Made by a program: the position numbers and the translations under genes. Positions 39,862-51,561 of a stretch of 64,000 nucleotides of DNA are shown one piece after another. Origin of the DNA: Mallotus nudiflorus (taxonomy: Eukaryota; Streptophyta; Magnoliopsida; Malpighiales; Euphorbiaceae); the NCBI GenBank assembly GCA_947683625.1, contig CANTUR010000046.1, positions 2,468,501 through 2,532,500 of the forward strand, read 5' to 3'. Position 1 is the first letter of the stretch. The number at the start of each line of letters is the position of its first letter. The notes beneath the pieces are model-generated. The model was not told the origin of the DNA, searched no databases, and worked only from the letters and a program-made list of their open reading frames with translations.

Positions 39862-40239
39862 TGTGATAACCCTAGTTTTTAAGTTATTTTATTAAATAAT
39901 GAGATGTGCAGTGTTAATAAAGTTTAAAAATTATATTGAATTATTTTACTATTTTGTGATTTATTATTATTATTTTATATTTAATTAAATTTTCTATGTA
40001 AATATTTTTATTTTGAACTTATTAATTTGGATATTTAAATTTTATTGTGTATATTTATATGTTCGGATAGTATTATTTAGCAATATTTAATTCAGTGTAT
40101 TATTATTTTAATATTATTAATTTTATTATTGTTTTATAAAAAAAAAAATTCCATTATTTATTTTGTTAGAATTATCATTATTATTTAATGTTATTTTATT
40201 TATATTTATTATTAATTTATGTTATGTATATTACATGTG

Positions 40240-40302
<63 letters not shown>

Positions 40303-40686
40303 AGATAATTGTGTGGTTGAGAATTGTCAAATATAAAGTTATATTATATTATAATATAAAGTTTTATTATATTAAATAACATTATATTATAAAGTTATAT
40401 ATATATATACTAAAAAAAAAAAAAAAAACAGAAACACAGTCTTCTGCATCCTCTCCCCGCGCGCATGTCCGAGCAACAACCGTCACTATGCCTCTCGCCG
40501 CACTTCATCGGACTGCCACCATTTCCTCCCTCATCCTCCCTTCTTCTTCCTCGGTGCAGTCTGACGGCCAGCAGCTCACCGGAGATAGCAGAAACGGCAG
40601 CAGCAGTTGATGGAGCTTCTCGCCGTCGTTCATTCTCCGGTCGTTTTTTTTCATGTTCTCGGTGTCTATGAATTCCTTGAGCACCG

Positions 40687-41810
40687 GTGAGCAAGGATTT
40701 AACCTCTGTTTTAGTTCAAATCCATCCAATTTTGTGTTTTCTTGAATTTTTTAGTTTGAGCTTTAAGGTTTCGCGATTTTTTTTTTAGTTGATTGAGCTT
40801 GATTTAGTTGATCTTCCTTAACAAAGATTGCTCTTGGAAGCTCAATTTACATCTCTATATTTTTGTTTTGATTTTTAGAATTTATTTAAAAATTTGTTAA
40901 TTTTTGATTATTTTATTATTATTTATCTAATTTTCGTAAATTAACTTATTTAATTATACAATTTGTTAAATTAATATTATTATGAGTTGATATTAATTTT
41001 AGAATAAAGAAAATAATTTTTGGAGAATATTATGTAATTTTAAGAAATATTTATAGTTTATGTAATTTTGGAATTTTGAGTTAAATGTGTATTTTTGGTA
41101 GAAATTAGAGTTTAATTGTGTGTTGAATTGATATTATAATGCTATTTGTTGGTGAAATAATTTTTGTGAATTTATATAATTTTTATGGAATTTTATATAA
41201 CTTATGTGTAATTTTGTGTTAATTGTAGTTAAATAATATATTTTAGTTGATTTTATAATTATTTAAGGTAATAAAATGATTTTTACAAATTAATCACTAT
41301 TTTAACTAATTAATATTATTTTTATTAATTTTTTTCGAAAAATGTTTTCAAAGAATAATATTATATGCTATTTTGGAAATAAAATGGGTTTTAAACTAAT
41401 CTTATTATATAATTAAACTGTTTATGTAATTAAATGTGAATTTTATTATGTTATGTTAATATAATTGTAAAAAATTTAAATTTTATTAATAATATAATGT
41501 ATTTGAGATTTTATTAGCTAAATTGTGATTTTAAATATTAATTACAAACTATGTTAATATAATTGTAAAATGGGAATTTTATTCCATTTATGAATTTTTA
41601 TAATCAAATATTATTTAAACTAGACTTTTATGTTTTAATTAGAAAATAGAGGTTTAAAATATTTTTACGAGTTTTGATGACTTCTATTATTTTACTGTTT
41701 AACATTGTAGAGTTGTGAATTGTGAACCTCGGTTGGGAATTTGTGGAGTTTGGAGTCCCAACCCGAGGTATTGAGCATTTGATGATTTTAGAAGTGTGTT
41801 TTCTGTGCAG
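40687..41810 (+). promoter_or_regulatory. putative leader intron inside LTR 1
   Basis: A strong plant donor (CCG|GTGAGC) follows the GC-rich leader. The T-rich 1124-nt stretch ends in TTTTCTGTGCAG|GTTTGG, a good plant acceptor. Equivalent donor and acceptor pairs are seen at matching places in the other Tekay LTRs of this window. No transcript evidence is available; the call rests on sequence and conservation. Confidence 0.4.
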
Positions 41811-42941
41811 GTTTGGCCCTACTTTTGTAGGGAGATGTCCGTTTTACAGAGGAGACTCTGCCGAATTTTTGATAGATTTCTCGTAAAACGTGACAACCGT
41901 CCAAGTCTAGTTTTAAATTTTTAATTGAGTCTTTCCATAGTAATTCTATAAGCATAAAGTTAGAATTTATTCTGATGGTCGTTATTGTATTTTCTAGCCG
42001 CGCTGAGACCGAGGCCTAACGGACCAGGCCCGTCGAGTCTGTCTTGAGGAGCGCACCTCAGTGAGTTATTATACTGTATATATATGCAGTGCATATAGGA
42101 TGCATGACTTAGGAATTTTATTTTCATTATATGTTTAAACATTAATTTAATTATAATATGATCTGGTATATTTTCGGTTTATTTTTTTTTAGTACATTTT
42201 TGATATATGTATGTTAGATATTTAAGTTTATGTTTGTTATAATTTAATATTTATACATGATTTAAATGTGCATCGAACCATAATTATTTTATTAAATGAT
42301 TAGTATAATTTAGGTTATTCTTAAATAATTGCATGCTATATTATAAACCTACACTTAAATTATTTTTAAGTTTATCTTTGGTATATTTTGATTTATTTCC
42401 AAATAAATACATGTTTTATTTTTAAATTAAACCTAACACATTAGTGGTACATTTAGGGTATATTTTTATATATATGCATGCTAGATAATTAGGTTTATTT
42501 TTAGTATATTTGTGAATATATGTTAAACACAAACACGTATTTAAATGAATATTTATACATAAATGGTTTATTAAATGATTTGAGTACTTAGGGTATATCT
42601 TTTGCATATTTAAGTATATTTTTTTTAGATAATGCATGTTATATTATTGTTATTCATTTAAATTGTTTTAACTATTTTAATGATTTATCTTTGGTTTATT
42701 TCATATATTTTTGGTATATATATATATGGTTGGTTTTACTATTATGAATATGGTTCTACATTAATTATTTTTCGAATGAATGATTTATTCAAAGTGAAGG
42801 ATATCATTAGAACGTGCTTCCTAGTGGGCAGCACTAGGACCGTGTACGTACCGGTACGGTAGATAAGGATTGAGTGAGAGTTAAAATTGGGTGATTATAA
42901 TTGATTTAATTGATTTGACTAAGATTAATGGTATGTTAGAT

Positions 42942-43208
42942 AGTGTGATTGCTGGAGCTCGGTTGACCAAGTGTCTCGGGGCCAATCACACTGACAGTCA
43001 GACTGCTGGAGCTCGGTTGACTTAGTGTCTCGGGGCCAGTCTACTGTCCATAAGTGAATTGAATGATCTATTGGGTTGATTGAGATGTGAGGTGATGGAT
43101 AGTGTGATTGCTGGAGCTCGGTTGACCAAGTGTCTCGGGGCCAATCACACTGACAGCCAGACTGCTGGAGCTCGGTCGACTTAGTGTCTCGGGGCCAGTC
43201 TGCTGTCC
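42942..43208 (+). repeat. four tandem hairpin modules in LTR 1 (copies at 50336-50602 and 57733-57999)
   Basis: Each module has the interior GCTGGAGCTCGGTYGAC...AGTGTCTCGGGGCC enclosed by a different perfect or near-perfect inverted repeat: AGTGTGATTG/CAATCACACT (42942-42951 with 42983-42992), GACAGTCAGACTG/CAGTCTACTGTC (42993-43005 with 43037-43048), AGTGTGATTG/CAATCACACT again (43101-43110 with 43142-43151) and GACAGCCAGACTG/CAGTCTGCTGTC (43152-43164 with 43196-43207). The antisense reading frame through it merely translates the repeat. Confidence 0.9.
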
Positions 43209-43885
43209 AAATTGGAATAAGTGTTCTATTTGGAATCAAGTGAGCCTGTATGGCTAGAGTGATGATGAGATTGTTTGAGGTTGTTATTATTTAGGGTTCT
43301 ATGGATCCTTCATGAATTAAAACAAACGTTTTCTACATTTAGTATTTTATAAAAGCAAAGTTTGGCATTCGTGTGAAATGTGTGTATATATATATATATA
43401 TATATAAGAATGCCTGATTGTTATGGTTTAGGTTGCATGTATATATAGTATAATAATTCACTCAGTGAGGTCTGACCCCCCTCAATTATTTTTTTTCAGG
43501 AGGTTCCATATCGTCAGACCTTAGTTATAGAGTTCCTCGCCGGTGTTCTTCAGTCCCGACTGTTTTATACAAATGTATATTCTAAACTTTGAATTGTATT
43601 CTAGAAACTGCAGTAGTAGTGTCATTATATTGGAAGTGTATTATTTTGTTTGGATATTAAATACTCTGAGAATTTGTATTTGAACATTGTACGAATATGT
43701 ATTCATTTATAAAAGGATTTGGAGTATTTAATTTATATATCGAATCAGAAAAATTTTAATTTGGTCATACTTTTATATAATTATTGTATGATTTTATTTT
43801 CTAAGGCTTGCTACGGGTTCCGGATTCGAAAGAATTCCCGTTCCCTAGCGCCGGTCATGACTCCTAGTTTGGGTCGTGACAAAGT

Positions 43886-43897
43886 TGGTATCAGAGC
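43886..43897 (+). other. primer-binding sites of the array (copy 1; also 51280-51291 and 58675-58686)
   Basis: TGGTATCAGAGC four bases after each LTR end (TGACA-AAGT), a perfect initiator tRNA-Met match, conserved in all three units. Confidence 0.92.
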
Positions 43898-44167
43898 TAG
43901 GTTCTGTGTCAGGGCTTAGTTGTTTGAGTTGTGGCCCTAGTCTTCAAAGTTGTATTTTCTGTTAAACTACTGCAGTGAATTAGGTTCGGTCATGTCTTTG
44001 AAAAGTCTTCCTTGCATTAGGAATTCCGCGTAACCGTTAGGGTGTCTATTGATGTTTGTGATTATTTGAACTATTTGTTTATATTTGCTCCTTGTTGATT
44101 GCCTTGAGCATGAATCGCTCCATCGATCGATGATAGTTGATCTTCTGAGCACGAGGTTCTACCCCCT

Positions 44168-45060
44168 ATGCATCCTGTTAGGCGTAGGGTTAGAGATGGA
44201 TTTAGAAGGCCTGATGATCACTGTTGACAATGGGAATAACTAAACGAGGAGCTGGTGGCTTAACATTGCAATGATGTTGCTTCTGCAACAAGAGTTTTAC
44301 AGGATACGGTGCTGATACCTTCGATCGTTCAGCAGATGTAATTTCTTTTTCAACCGAGAACTTGAGACATGTCAATTCTGCGTATATGCTATATTCTGAA
44401 TTATGTTGATTTCTATATCTTTTCAGCGCAGTGAATGTGAATTGTTTCTTCTGCAGAGACAATGTTGATCATTAGTCTTTTCAAGTTCTAGTTGTGGTTA
44501 TAGTTCCAGCCCTACTACACCTATCTAGTATAAGGGTAGGTTAGAGGCAACTATAACTCAACGGTTAAGGTAGTCATTGTAAGTAGTACAAGCATTCCTT
44601 TTGGACTTGAACGTGCAATAATTGTAGCCAGGATAGCCGAGATTAATAAAAGCTTGATAACATTTAATCAAGTTTGACAGTTGTTTGAATATGCTTTGAT
44701 GGGGGAATTGGAAAATGTCTAATGAAGACAAAGCACTCTTGTACTCTTTATGGCAAGCTGTTAGTTCTGACTGCAACACATAATTTGAGTTAAAGGGGGA
44801 TTTCTAAGATACTTCCATCCACCTTTAAGGGAGGATAATTACCTGTATCGGCTATTGCACAGAATAAGGGAAGAGCAATCAGTTAAGAAGATTACCTGTA
44901 AACTCTTCAATCTGATACGTCATGCTGAAGACGTAATACAATATAAGAGGAGACTGGTGGAATTATATATTACAGGATTAAGCGTAATATATATTGGCAT
45001 CTAAACCGAGAATTAAGACTCCGAGAGTTATTATGAATTTAATCTTTTGGGTGTAATTAA
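44168..45060 (+). pseudogene. gag remnant, unit 1
   Basis: A start-like ATG gives MHPVRRRVRDGFRRPDD then a stop; the Arg-rich opening resembles gag starts of this family. Near 44910-45000 the frame reads FNLIRHAEDV, RRLVELYITGLSVIYIG, aligning with the HAEDIRRDPYRVVELYITRL segment of the element B gag. The stretch between is frame-shifted and not readable. The nucleocapsid zinc knuckles and all of protease are missing: the gag piece runs almost directly into the post-protease linker. Confidence 0.6.
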
Positions 45061-45068
45061 TCTTGATG

Positions 45069-47188
45069 AGATGTGAAAGGGTTGTCAAGAATATCTGGCT
45101 CTAGTTGAGTATACTTCAGTAGAGAAGTTGTCTCTCCCAGATGTTTTAATTGCCTGTGAGTTACCAAGTTTACCACTTTACAGAGATTGAATTCTGTATC
45201 GATGTGGTTCCTGATATAACTCCTATTTCAACGTAGCCCTACAAAATGACTTTTGCAGAGCTGTAGGAGCAATTACGAGAGTTGTATGACCAAGGTTTTG
45301 TTAGACCTTATGTTTCTCTTCAGGGTGCACTAGTCCTGTTGTAAGGAAGAAGGATCGTACCTTGAAACTATGCATTGACTGGAGAGAGATGAACAGGGTA
45401 ACAGTGAAGGACAAGTATCCTCTTTTGAGGATAGATGACCTGTCTGATCAGCTAAAGAGTGCACAGTTCTTTTCAAAAATTAATTTGAAGTCAGGTTATC
45501 ATTAGTTGTGGATCAGTTTGTAGTAGTCTTCATTAATGATATACTAATGTATTCGAAGTGAATGAAAGGGCACATATCACTTGAGGACTATACTACAGAC
45601 ACTAAGAGAATGTCAGCTTTATGCTGAATTCGAGAAGTGTGATCATTGGGTGGAGAGTGTTGTTTTTCTTAGAATTATGGCGTTTAAGGATAGAATTCGA
45701 GTTGATCCACAAAAGATCAATATAACATCTGAGCGGCCCAGACTAATTGAATCCATTGAGATCTGTAATTTTCTGGGTTTTATTGGGTATCATAGGAAAT
45801 CTGAATAGAATTCTCTAGAATTACAGCTCCTATGACCCTCATAACTCAGAAGAATAGGAAGATTGGGTGAACAGATGTTTGTTAGAACAGCTTGTAAGTA
45901 CTGAAGAAGACTGATTGATTTGAGGGTTACGTGAACTTTAAAGGATAAGACCTGATATTATTACAGCATTTCATCATATCATCATAGCATCTCATTACAG
46001 CATTTCATCACGACATTTCATTCTAGCATTTCATCATAACATTTCATTAGATCATCTTATCATGACATTCATTATAGCATGTCATCATGGCATATCACCA
46101 TAGAATGATCTGTTAATAGGAGATGCCCAAGTTAATGATACAGGGTTGATGTTGTAATCTGAGAAAGGGATTCTATATAAGCTATGGAAATGAACTTGCA
46201 GTGTACATTCAAATGGTTACCAAGAATTATCACAGTGTTCAGGATCAGTACTAGTGGGTTGGATTATAGAAGGATGTGACTGATTGTATTTCTAAGTGTT
46301 AAAATTGCCAGTCAATGAAAGCTGAATATCAGAAGTCTTCTGGGAAGTTTTGATCTCTTTTGAATTTGGGTGGAAATAAGAGAGAATTGTGATAATTTTT
46401 ATGGTTGGTTACCTCGTTCGAAGGGTGAATATAATTCCGTTAGAAGGACTGTAGATAAATTGACCAAGTCAGTTAATTTTTGGCCAATGGAAGCCATTTA
46501 TTCAGTAGCTAAGAGGGCTAAGCTGCATATGAAGCATATTGTGTGCCTGCATGGACTACCTGTATCCATTGTATATGGTAAAGGTACAGTGTTTACCTTT
46601 CGATTTTGGCAGAGGTTGTAGAGAGTAATAGACACCTGATTGAATTTCAATACTGCTTTTCATCCTCAGACAGATGACAGTCTGAGAGGACGATCCAAAC
46701 ACTAAACAGTATGTTGAAGATGTGTGTTTTGGATCTAGAAGGTAGCTAGGTTGATTATATGCTACTTATAGAATTTGCTTATAATAACAGCTACCATAGC
46801 AGTATTGGAATGACACCACCTGAAGCTTTTATGGAAAGAAGTCTTAATTAGATATGAGATGGTTCAGAATACAGTGAAGAAGTTGTTGTGATCAGAAGAG
46901 CGATATGGATCCTAGATGCAGAGATATGGAGTTTCAGATCGAAGACTGTAATTCTGAAGATGTCCCCGAAAAGTGGTGTGATGAGACGCGTTGAACAATA
47001 TAGAACTGAATGAAGACCTGAAGTTTGAGAAGGAATCAGTTGTGATTATAAATTATCAAGCTCGATAGTTATGTTCGAACTAGATTCAGATGATCAAGGT
47101 TCCGTGACGTGGCAACAAAGTGAAAGAGCTTACGTGAGAGACTGAAGTTGAGATACGAGCTTCTTACCCGTATCTCTTTCTTTCTTGA
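45069..47188 (+). pseudogene. pol remnant, unit 1 (RT and integrase-chromodomain debris)
   Basis: Order matches element B: linker KGCQEYLALV (about 45076), IEFCIDVVPDITPIST (about 45187), RT finger CIDWREMNRVTVKDKYPL (about 45370), FSKINLKSGYH where the catalytic Asp of FSKID is Asn, then a jump of about 45 residues to FVVVFINDILMYSK, where FIDD is FIND. HWVESVVFLRI and FLGFIGYHR follow (45581-45808). RNase H is unrecognisable and a CATTTCATCA repeat occupies its place. Integrase resumes with its zinc region (KDVTDCISKC, NCQSMKAEYQK; about 46280), VDKLTKSVNFWPM, and HGLPVSIVYGKGTVFTFRFW, where the second catalytic Asp (SDRG) is lost. The tail EVEIRASYPYLF ends at 47188, a chromodomain end. 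Many stops and frameshifts; no active protein is possible. Confidence 0.88.
45958..46100 (+). repeat. CATTTCATCA-type short repeat within pol remnant (also about 53352-53494 and 60747-60889)
   Basis: About a dozen imperfect 10-12-bp units such as AGCATTTCATCA, CATCATAGCATCTCATTA and ATAGCATGTCATCATGG follow one another between the RT and integrase debris, where RNase H would be encoded. All three array units contain it. Confidence 0.85.
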
Positions 47189-47229
47189 TCTTGTAATTTT
47201 CTTTTTGGAATTCGGGGACGAATTCTTGT

Positions 47230-47242
47230 AAGGAGGGGAGAC
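47230..47242 (+). other. polypurine tracts of the array (copy 1; also 54624-54636 and 62019-62031)
   Basis: AAGGAGGGGAGAC immediately before the LTR start TGTGATAACC in each unit, preceded by GAATTCGGGGACGAATTC as in element B. Confidence 0.9.
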
Positions 47243-47619
47243 TGTGATAACCCTAGTTTTTAAGTTATTTTATTAAATAATGAGATGTGCAGTGTTAATA
47301 AAGTTTAAAAATTATATTGAATTATTTTACTATTTTGTGATTTATTATTATTATTTTATATTTAATTAAATTTTCTATGTAAATATTTTTATTTTGAACT
47401 TATTAATTTGGATATTTAAATTTTATTGTGTATATTTATATGTTCGGATAGTATTATTTAGCAATATTTAATTCAGTGTATTATTATTTTAATATTATTA
47501 ATTTTATTATTGTTTTATAAAAAAAAAATTCCATTATTTATTTTGTTAGAATTATCATTATTATTTAATGTTATTTTATTTATATTTATTATTAATTTAT
47601 GTTATGTATATTACATGTG

Positions 47620-47696
<77 letters not shown>

Positions 47697-50600
47697 AGAT
47701 AATTGTGTGGTTGAGAATTGTCAAATATAAAGTTATATTATATTATAATATAAAGTTTTATTATATTAAATAACATTATATTATAAAGTTATATATATAT
47801 ATACTAAAAAAAAAAAAAAAAACAGAAACACAGTCTTCTGCATCCTCTCCCCGCGCGCATGTCCGAGCAACAACCGTCACTATGCCTCTCGCCGCACTTC
47901 ATCGGACTGCCACCATTTCCTCCCTCATCCTCCCTTCTTCTTCCTCGGTGCAGTCTGACGGCCAGCAGCTCACCGGAGATAGCAGAAACGGCAGCAGCAG
48001 TTGATGGAGCTTCTCGCCGTCGTTCATTCTCCGGTCGTTTTTTTTCATGTTCTCGGTGTCTATGAATTCCTTGAGCACCGGTGAGCAAGGATTTAACCTC
48101 TGTTTTAGTTCAAATCCATCCAATTTTGTGTTTTCTTGAATTTTTTAGTTTGAGCTTTAAGGTTTCGCGATTTTTTTTTTAGTTGATTGAGCTTGATTTA
48201 GTTGATCTTCCTTAACAAAGATTGCTCTTGGAAGCTCAATTTACATCTCTATATTTTTGTTTTGATTTTTAGAATTTATTTAAAAATTTGTTAATTTTTG
48301 ATTATTTTATTATTATTTATCTAATTTTCGTAAATTAACTTATTTAATTATACAATTTGTTAAATTAATATTATTATGAGTTGATATTAATTTTAGAATA
48401 AAGAAAATAATTTTTGGAGAATATTATGTAATTTTAAGAAATATTTATAGTTTATGTAATTTTGGAATTTTGAGTTAAATGTGTATTTTTGGTAGAAATT
48501 AGAGTTTAATTGTGTGTTGAATTGATATTATAATGCTATTTGTTGGTGAAATAATTTTTGTGAATTTATATAATTTTTATGGAATTTTATATAACTTATG
48601 TGTAATTTTGTGTTAATTGTAGTTAAATAATATATTTTAGTTGATTTTATAATTATTTAAGGTAATAAAATGATTTTTACAAATTAATCACTATTTTAAC
48701 TAATTAATATTATTTTTATTAATTTTTTTCGAAAAATGTTTTCAAAGAATAATATTATATGCTATTTTGGAAATAAAATGGGTTTTAAACTAATCTTATT
48801 ATATAATTAAACTGTTTATGTAATTAAATGTGAATTTTATTATGTTATGTTAATATAATTGTAAAAAATTTAAATTTTATTAATAATATAATGTATTTGA
48901 GATTTTATTAGCTAAATTGTGATTTTAAATATTAATTACAAACTATGTTAATATAATTGTAAAATGGGAATTTTATTCCATTTATGAATTTTTATAATCA
49001 AATATTATTTAAACTAGACTTTTATGTTTTAATTAGAAAATAGAGGTTTAAAATATTTTTACGAGTTTTGATGACTTCTATTATTTTACTGTTTAACATT
49101 GTAGAGTTGTGAATTGTGAACCTCGGTTGGGAATTTGTGGAGTTTGGAGTCCCAACCCGAGGTATTGAGCATTTGATGATTTTAGAAGTGTGTTTTCTGT
49201 GCAGGTTTGGCCCTACTTTTGTAGGGAGATGTCCGTTTTACAGAGGAGACTCTGCCGAATTTTTGATAGATTTCTCGTAAAACGTGACAACCGTCCAAGT
49301 CTAGTTTTAAATTTTTAATTGAGTCTTTCCATAGTAATTCTATAAGCATAAAGTTAGAATTTATTCTGATGGTCGTTATTGTATTTTCTAGCCGCGCTGA
49401 GACCGAGGCCTAACGGACCAGGCCCGTCGAGTCTGTCTTGAGGAGCGCACCTCAGTGAGTTATTATACTGTATATATATGCAGTGCATATAGGATGCATG
49501 ACTTAGGAATTTTATTTTCATTATATGTTTAAACATTAATTTAATTATAATATGATCTGGTATATTTTCGGTTTATTTTTTTTTAGTACATTTTTGATAT
49601 ATGTATGTTAGATATTTAAGTTTATGTTTGTTATAATTTAATATTTATACATGATTTAAATGTGCATCGAACCATAATTATTTTATTAAATGATTAGTAT
49701 AATTTAGGTTATTCTTAAATAATTGCATGCTATATTATAAACCTACACTTAAATTATTTTTAAGTTTATCTTTGGTATATTTTGATTTATTTCCAAATAA
49801 ATACATGTTTTATTTTTAAATTAAACCTAACACATTAGTGGTACATTTAGGGTATATTTTTATATATATGCATGCTAGATAATTAGGTTTATTTTTAGTA
49901 TATTTGTGAATATATGTTAAACACAAACACGTATTTAAATGAATATTTATACATAAATGGTTTATTAAATGATTTGAGTACTTAGGGTATATCTTTTGCA
50001 TATTTAAGTATATTTTTTTTAGATAATGCATGTTATATTATTGTTATTCATTTAAATTGTTTTAACTATTTTAATGATTTATCTTTGGTTTATTTCATAT
50101 ATTTTTGGTATATATATATATGGTTGGTTTTACTATTATGAATATGGTTCTACATTAATTATTTTTCGAATGAATGATTTATTCAAAGTGAAGGATATCA
50201 TTAGAACGTGCTTCCTAGTGGGCAGCACTAGGACCGTGTACGTACCGGTACGGTAGATAAGGATTGAGTGAGAGTTAAAATTGGGTGATTATAATTGATT
50301 TAATTGATTTGACTAAGATTAATGGTATGTTAGATAGTGTGATTGCTGGAGCTCGGTTGACCAAGTGTCTCGGGGCCAATCACACTGACAGTCAGACTGC
50401 TGGAGCTCGGTTGACTTAGTGTCTCGGGGCCAGTCTACTGTCCATAAGTGAATTGAATGATCTATTGGGTTGATTGAGATGTGAGGTGATGGATAGTGTG
50501 ATTGCTGGAGCTCGGTTGACCAAGTGTCTCGGGGCCAATCACACTGACAGCCAGACTGCTGGAGCTCGGTCGACTTAGTGTCTCGGGGCCAGTCTGCTGT

Positions 50601-51275
50601 CCAAATTGGAATAAGTGTTCTATTTGGAATCAAGTGAGCCTGTATGGCTAGAGTGATGATGAGATTGTTTGAGGTTGTTATTATTTAGGGTTCTATGGAT
50701 CCTTCATGAATTAAAACAAACGTTTTCTACATTTAGTATTTTATAAAAGCAAAGTTTGGCATTCGTGTGAAATGTGTGTATATATATATATATATATATA
50801 AGAATGCCTGATTGTTATGGTTTAGGTTGCATGTATATATAGTATAATAATTCACTCAGTGAGGTCTGACCCCCCTCAATTATTTTTTTTCAGGAGGTTC
50901 CATATCGTCAGACCTTAGTTATAGAGTTCCTCGCCGGTGTTCTTCAGTCCCGACTGTTTTATACAAATGTATATTCTAAACTTTGAATTGTATTCTAGAA
51001 ACTGCAGTAGTAGTGTCATTATATTGGAAGTGTATTATTTTGTTTGGATATTAAATACTCTGAGAATTTGTATTTGAACATTGTACGAATATGTATTCAT
51101 TTATAAAAGGATTTGGAGTATTTAATTTATATATCGAATCAGAAAAATTTTAATTTGGTCATACTTTTATATAATTATTGTATGATTTTATTTTCTAAGG
51201 CTTGCTACGGGTTCCGGATTCGAAAGAATTCCCGTTCCCTAGCGCCGGTCATGACTCCTAGTTTGGGTCGTGACA
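47243..51275 (+). mobile_element. LTR 2 of the array (4033 bp)
   Basis: Same structure as LTR 1, with (TA)19(TG)17 at 47621-47692. It serves both as 3' LTR of unit 1 and 5' LTR of unit 2. Confidence 0.95.
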
Positions 51276-51561
51276 AAGTTGGTATCAGAGCTAGGTTCTG
51301 TGTCAGGGCTTAGTTGTTTGAGTTGTGGCCCTAGTCTTCAAAGTTGTATTTTCTGTTAAACTACTGCAGTGAATTAGGTTCGGTCATGTCTTTGAAAAGT
51401 CTTCCTTGCATTAGGAATTCCGCGTAACCGTTAGGGTGTCTATTGATGTTTGTGATTATTTGAACTATTTGTTTATATTTGCTCCTTGTTGATTGCCTTG
51501 AGCATGAATCGCTCCATCGATCGATGATAGTTGATCTTCTGAGCACGAGGTTCTACCCCCT

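Larger units (their letters stand above)
39862..43881 (+). mobile_element. LTR 1 of the array (4020 bp)
   Basis: TGTGATAACCCTAG...GGGTCGTGACA. From left to right it holds AT-rich U3, (TA)15(TG)14 at 40241-40299, an A17-type run at 40413-40428, a GC-rich leader (about 40430-40700), donor-like CACCGGTGAGC (GT at 40687), a T-rich stretch, acceptor-like TTTTCTGTGCAG (ending 41810), the CCGTTTTAC...GTAAAACGT stem (about 41840-41892), the hairpin array 42942-43208 and a second (TA)n tract (about 43385-43408). It has the shortest TA/TG tract of the four. Confidence 0.95.

Noticed and set aside
40410..40729. Overlapping reading frames of 94, 68 and 74 codons repeated at 47.8, 55.2 and 62.6 kb, looking like a tandem gene family
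   Set aside because: They lie in the GC-rich leader of the LTR, overlap one another on both strands and match no protein family; their repetition only reflects the LTR repeats.
42925..43239. Antisense 104-codon frame with repeated DWPRDTKSTELQQS
   Set aside because: It is a translation of the hairpin modules, whose unit length happens to be compatible with an open frame.
43886..43897. tRNA-like sequence TGGTATCAGAGC
   Set aside because: It is the retrotransposon primer-binding site, complementary to the tRNA 3' end; there is no tRNA gene around it.
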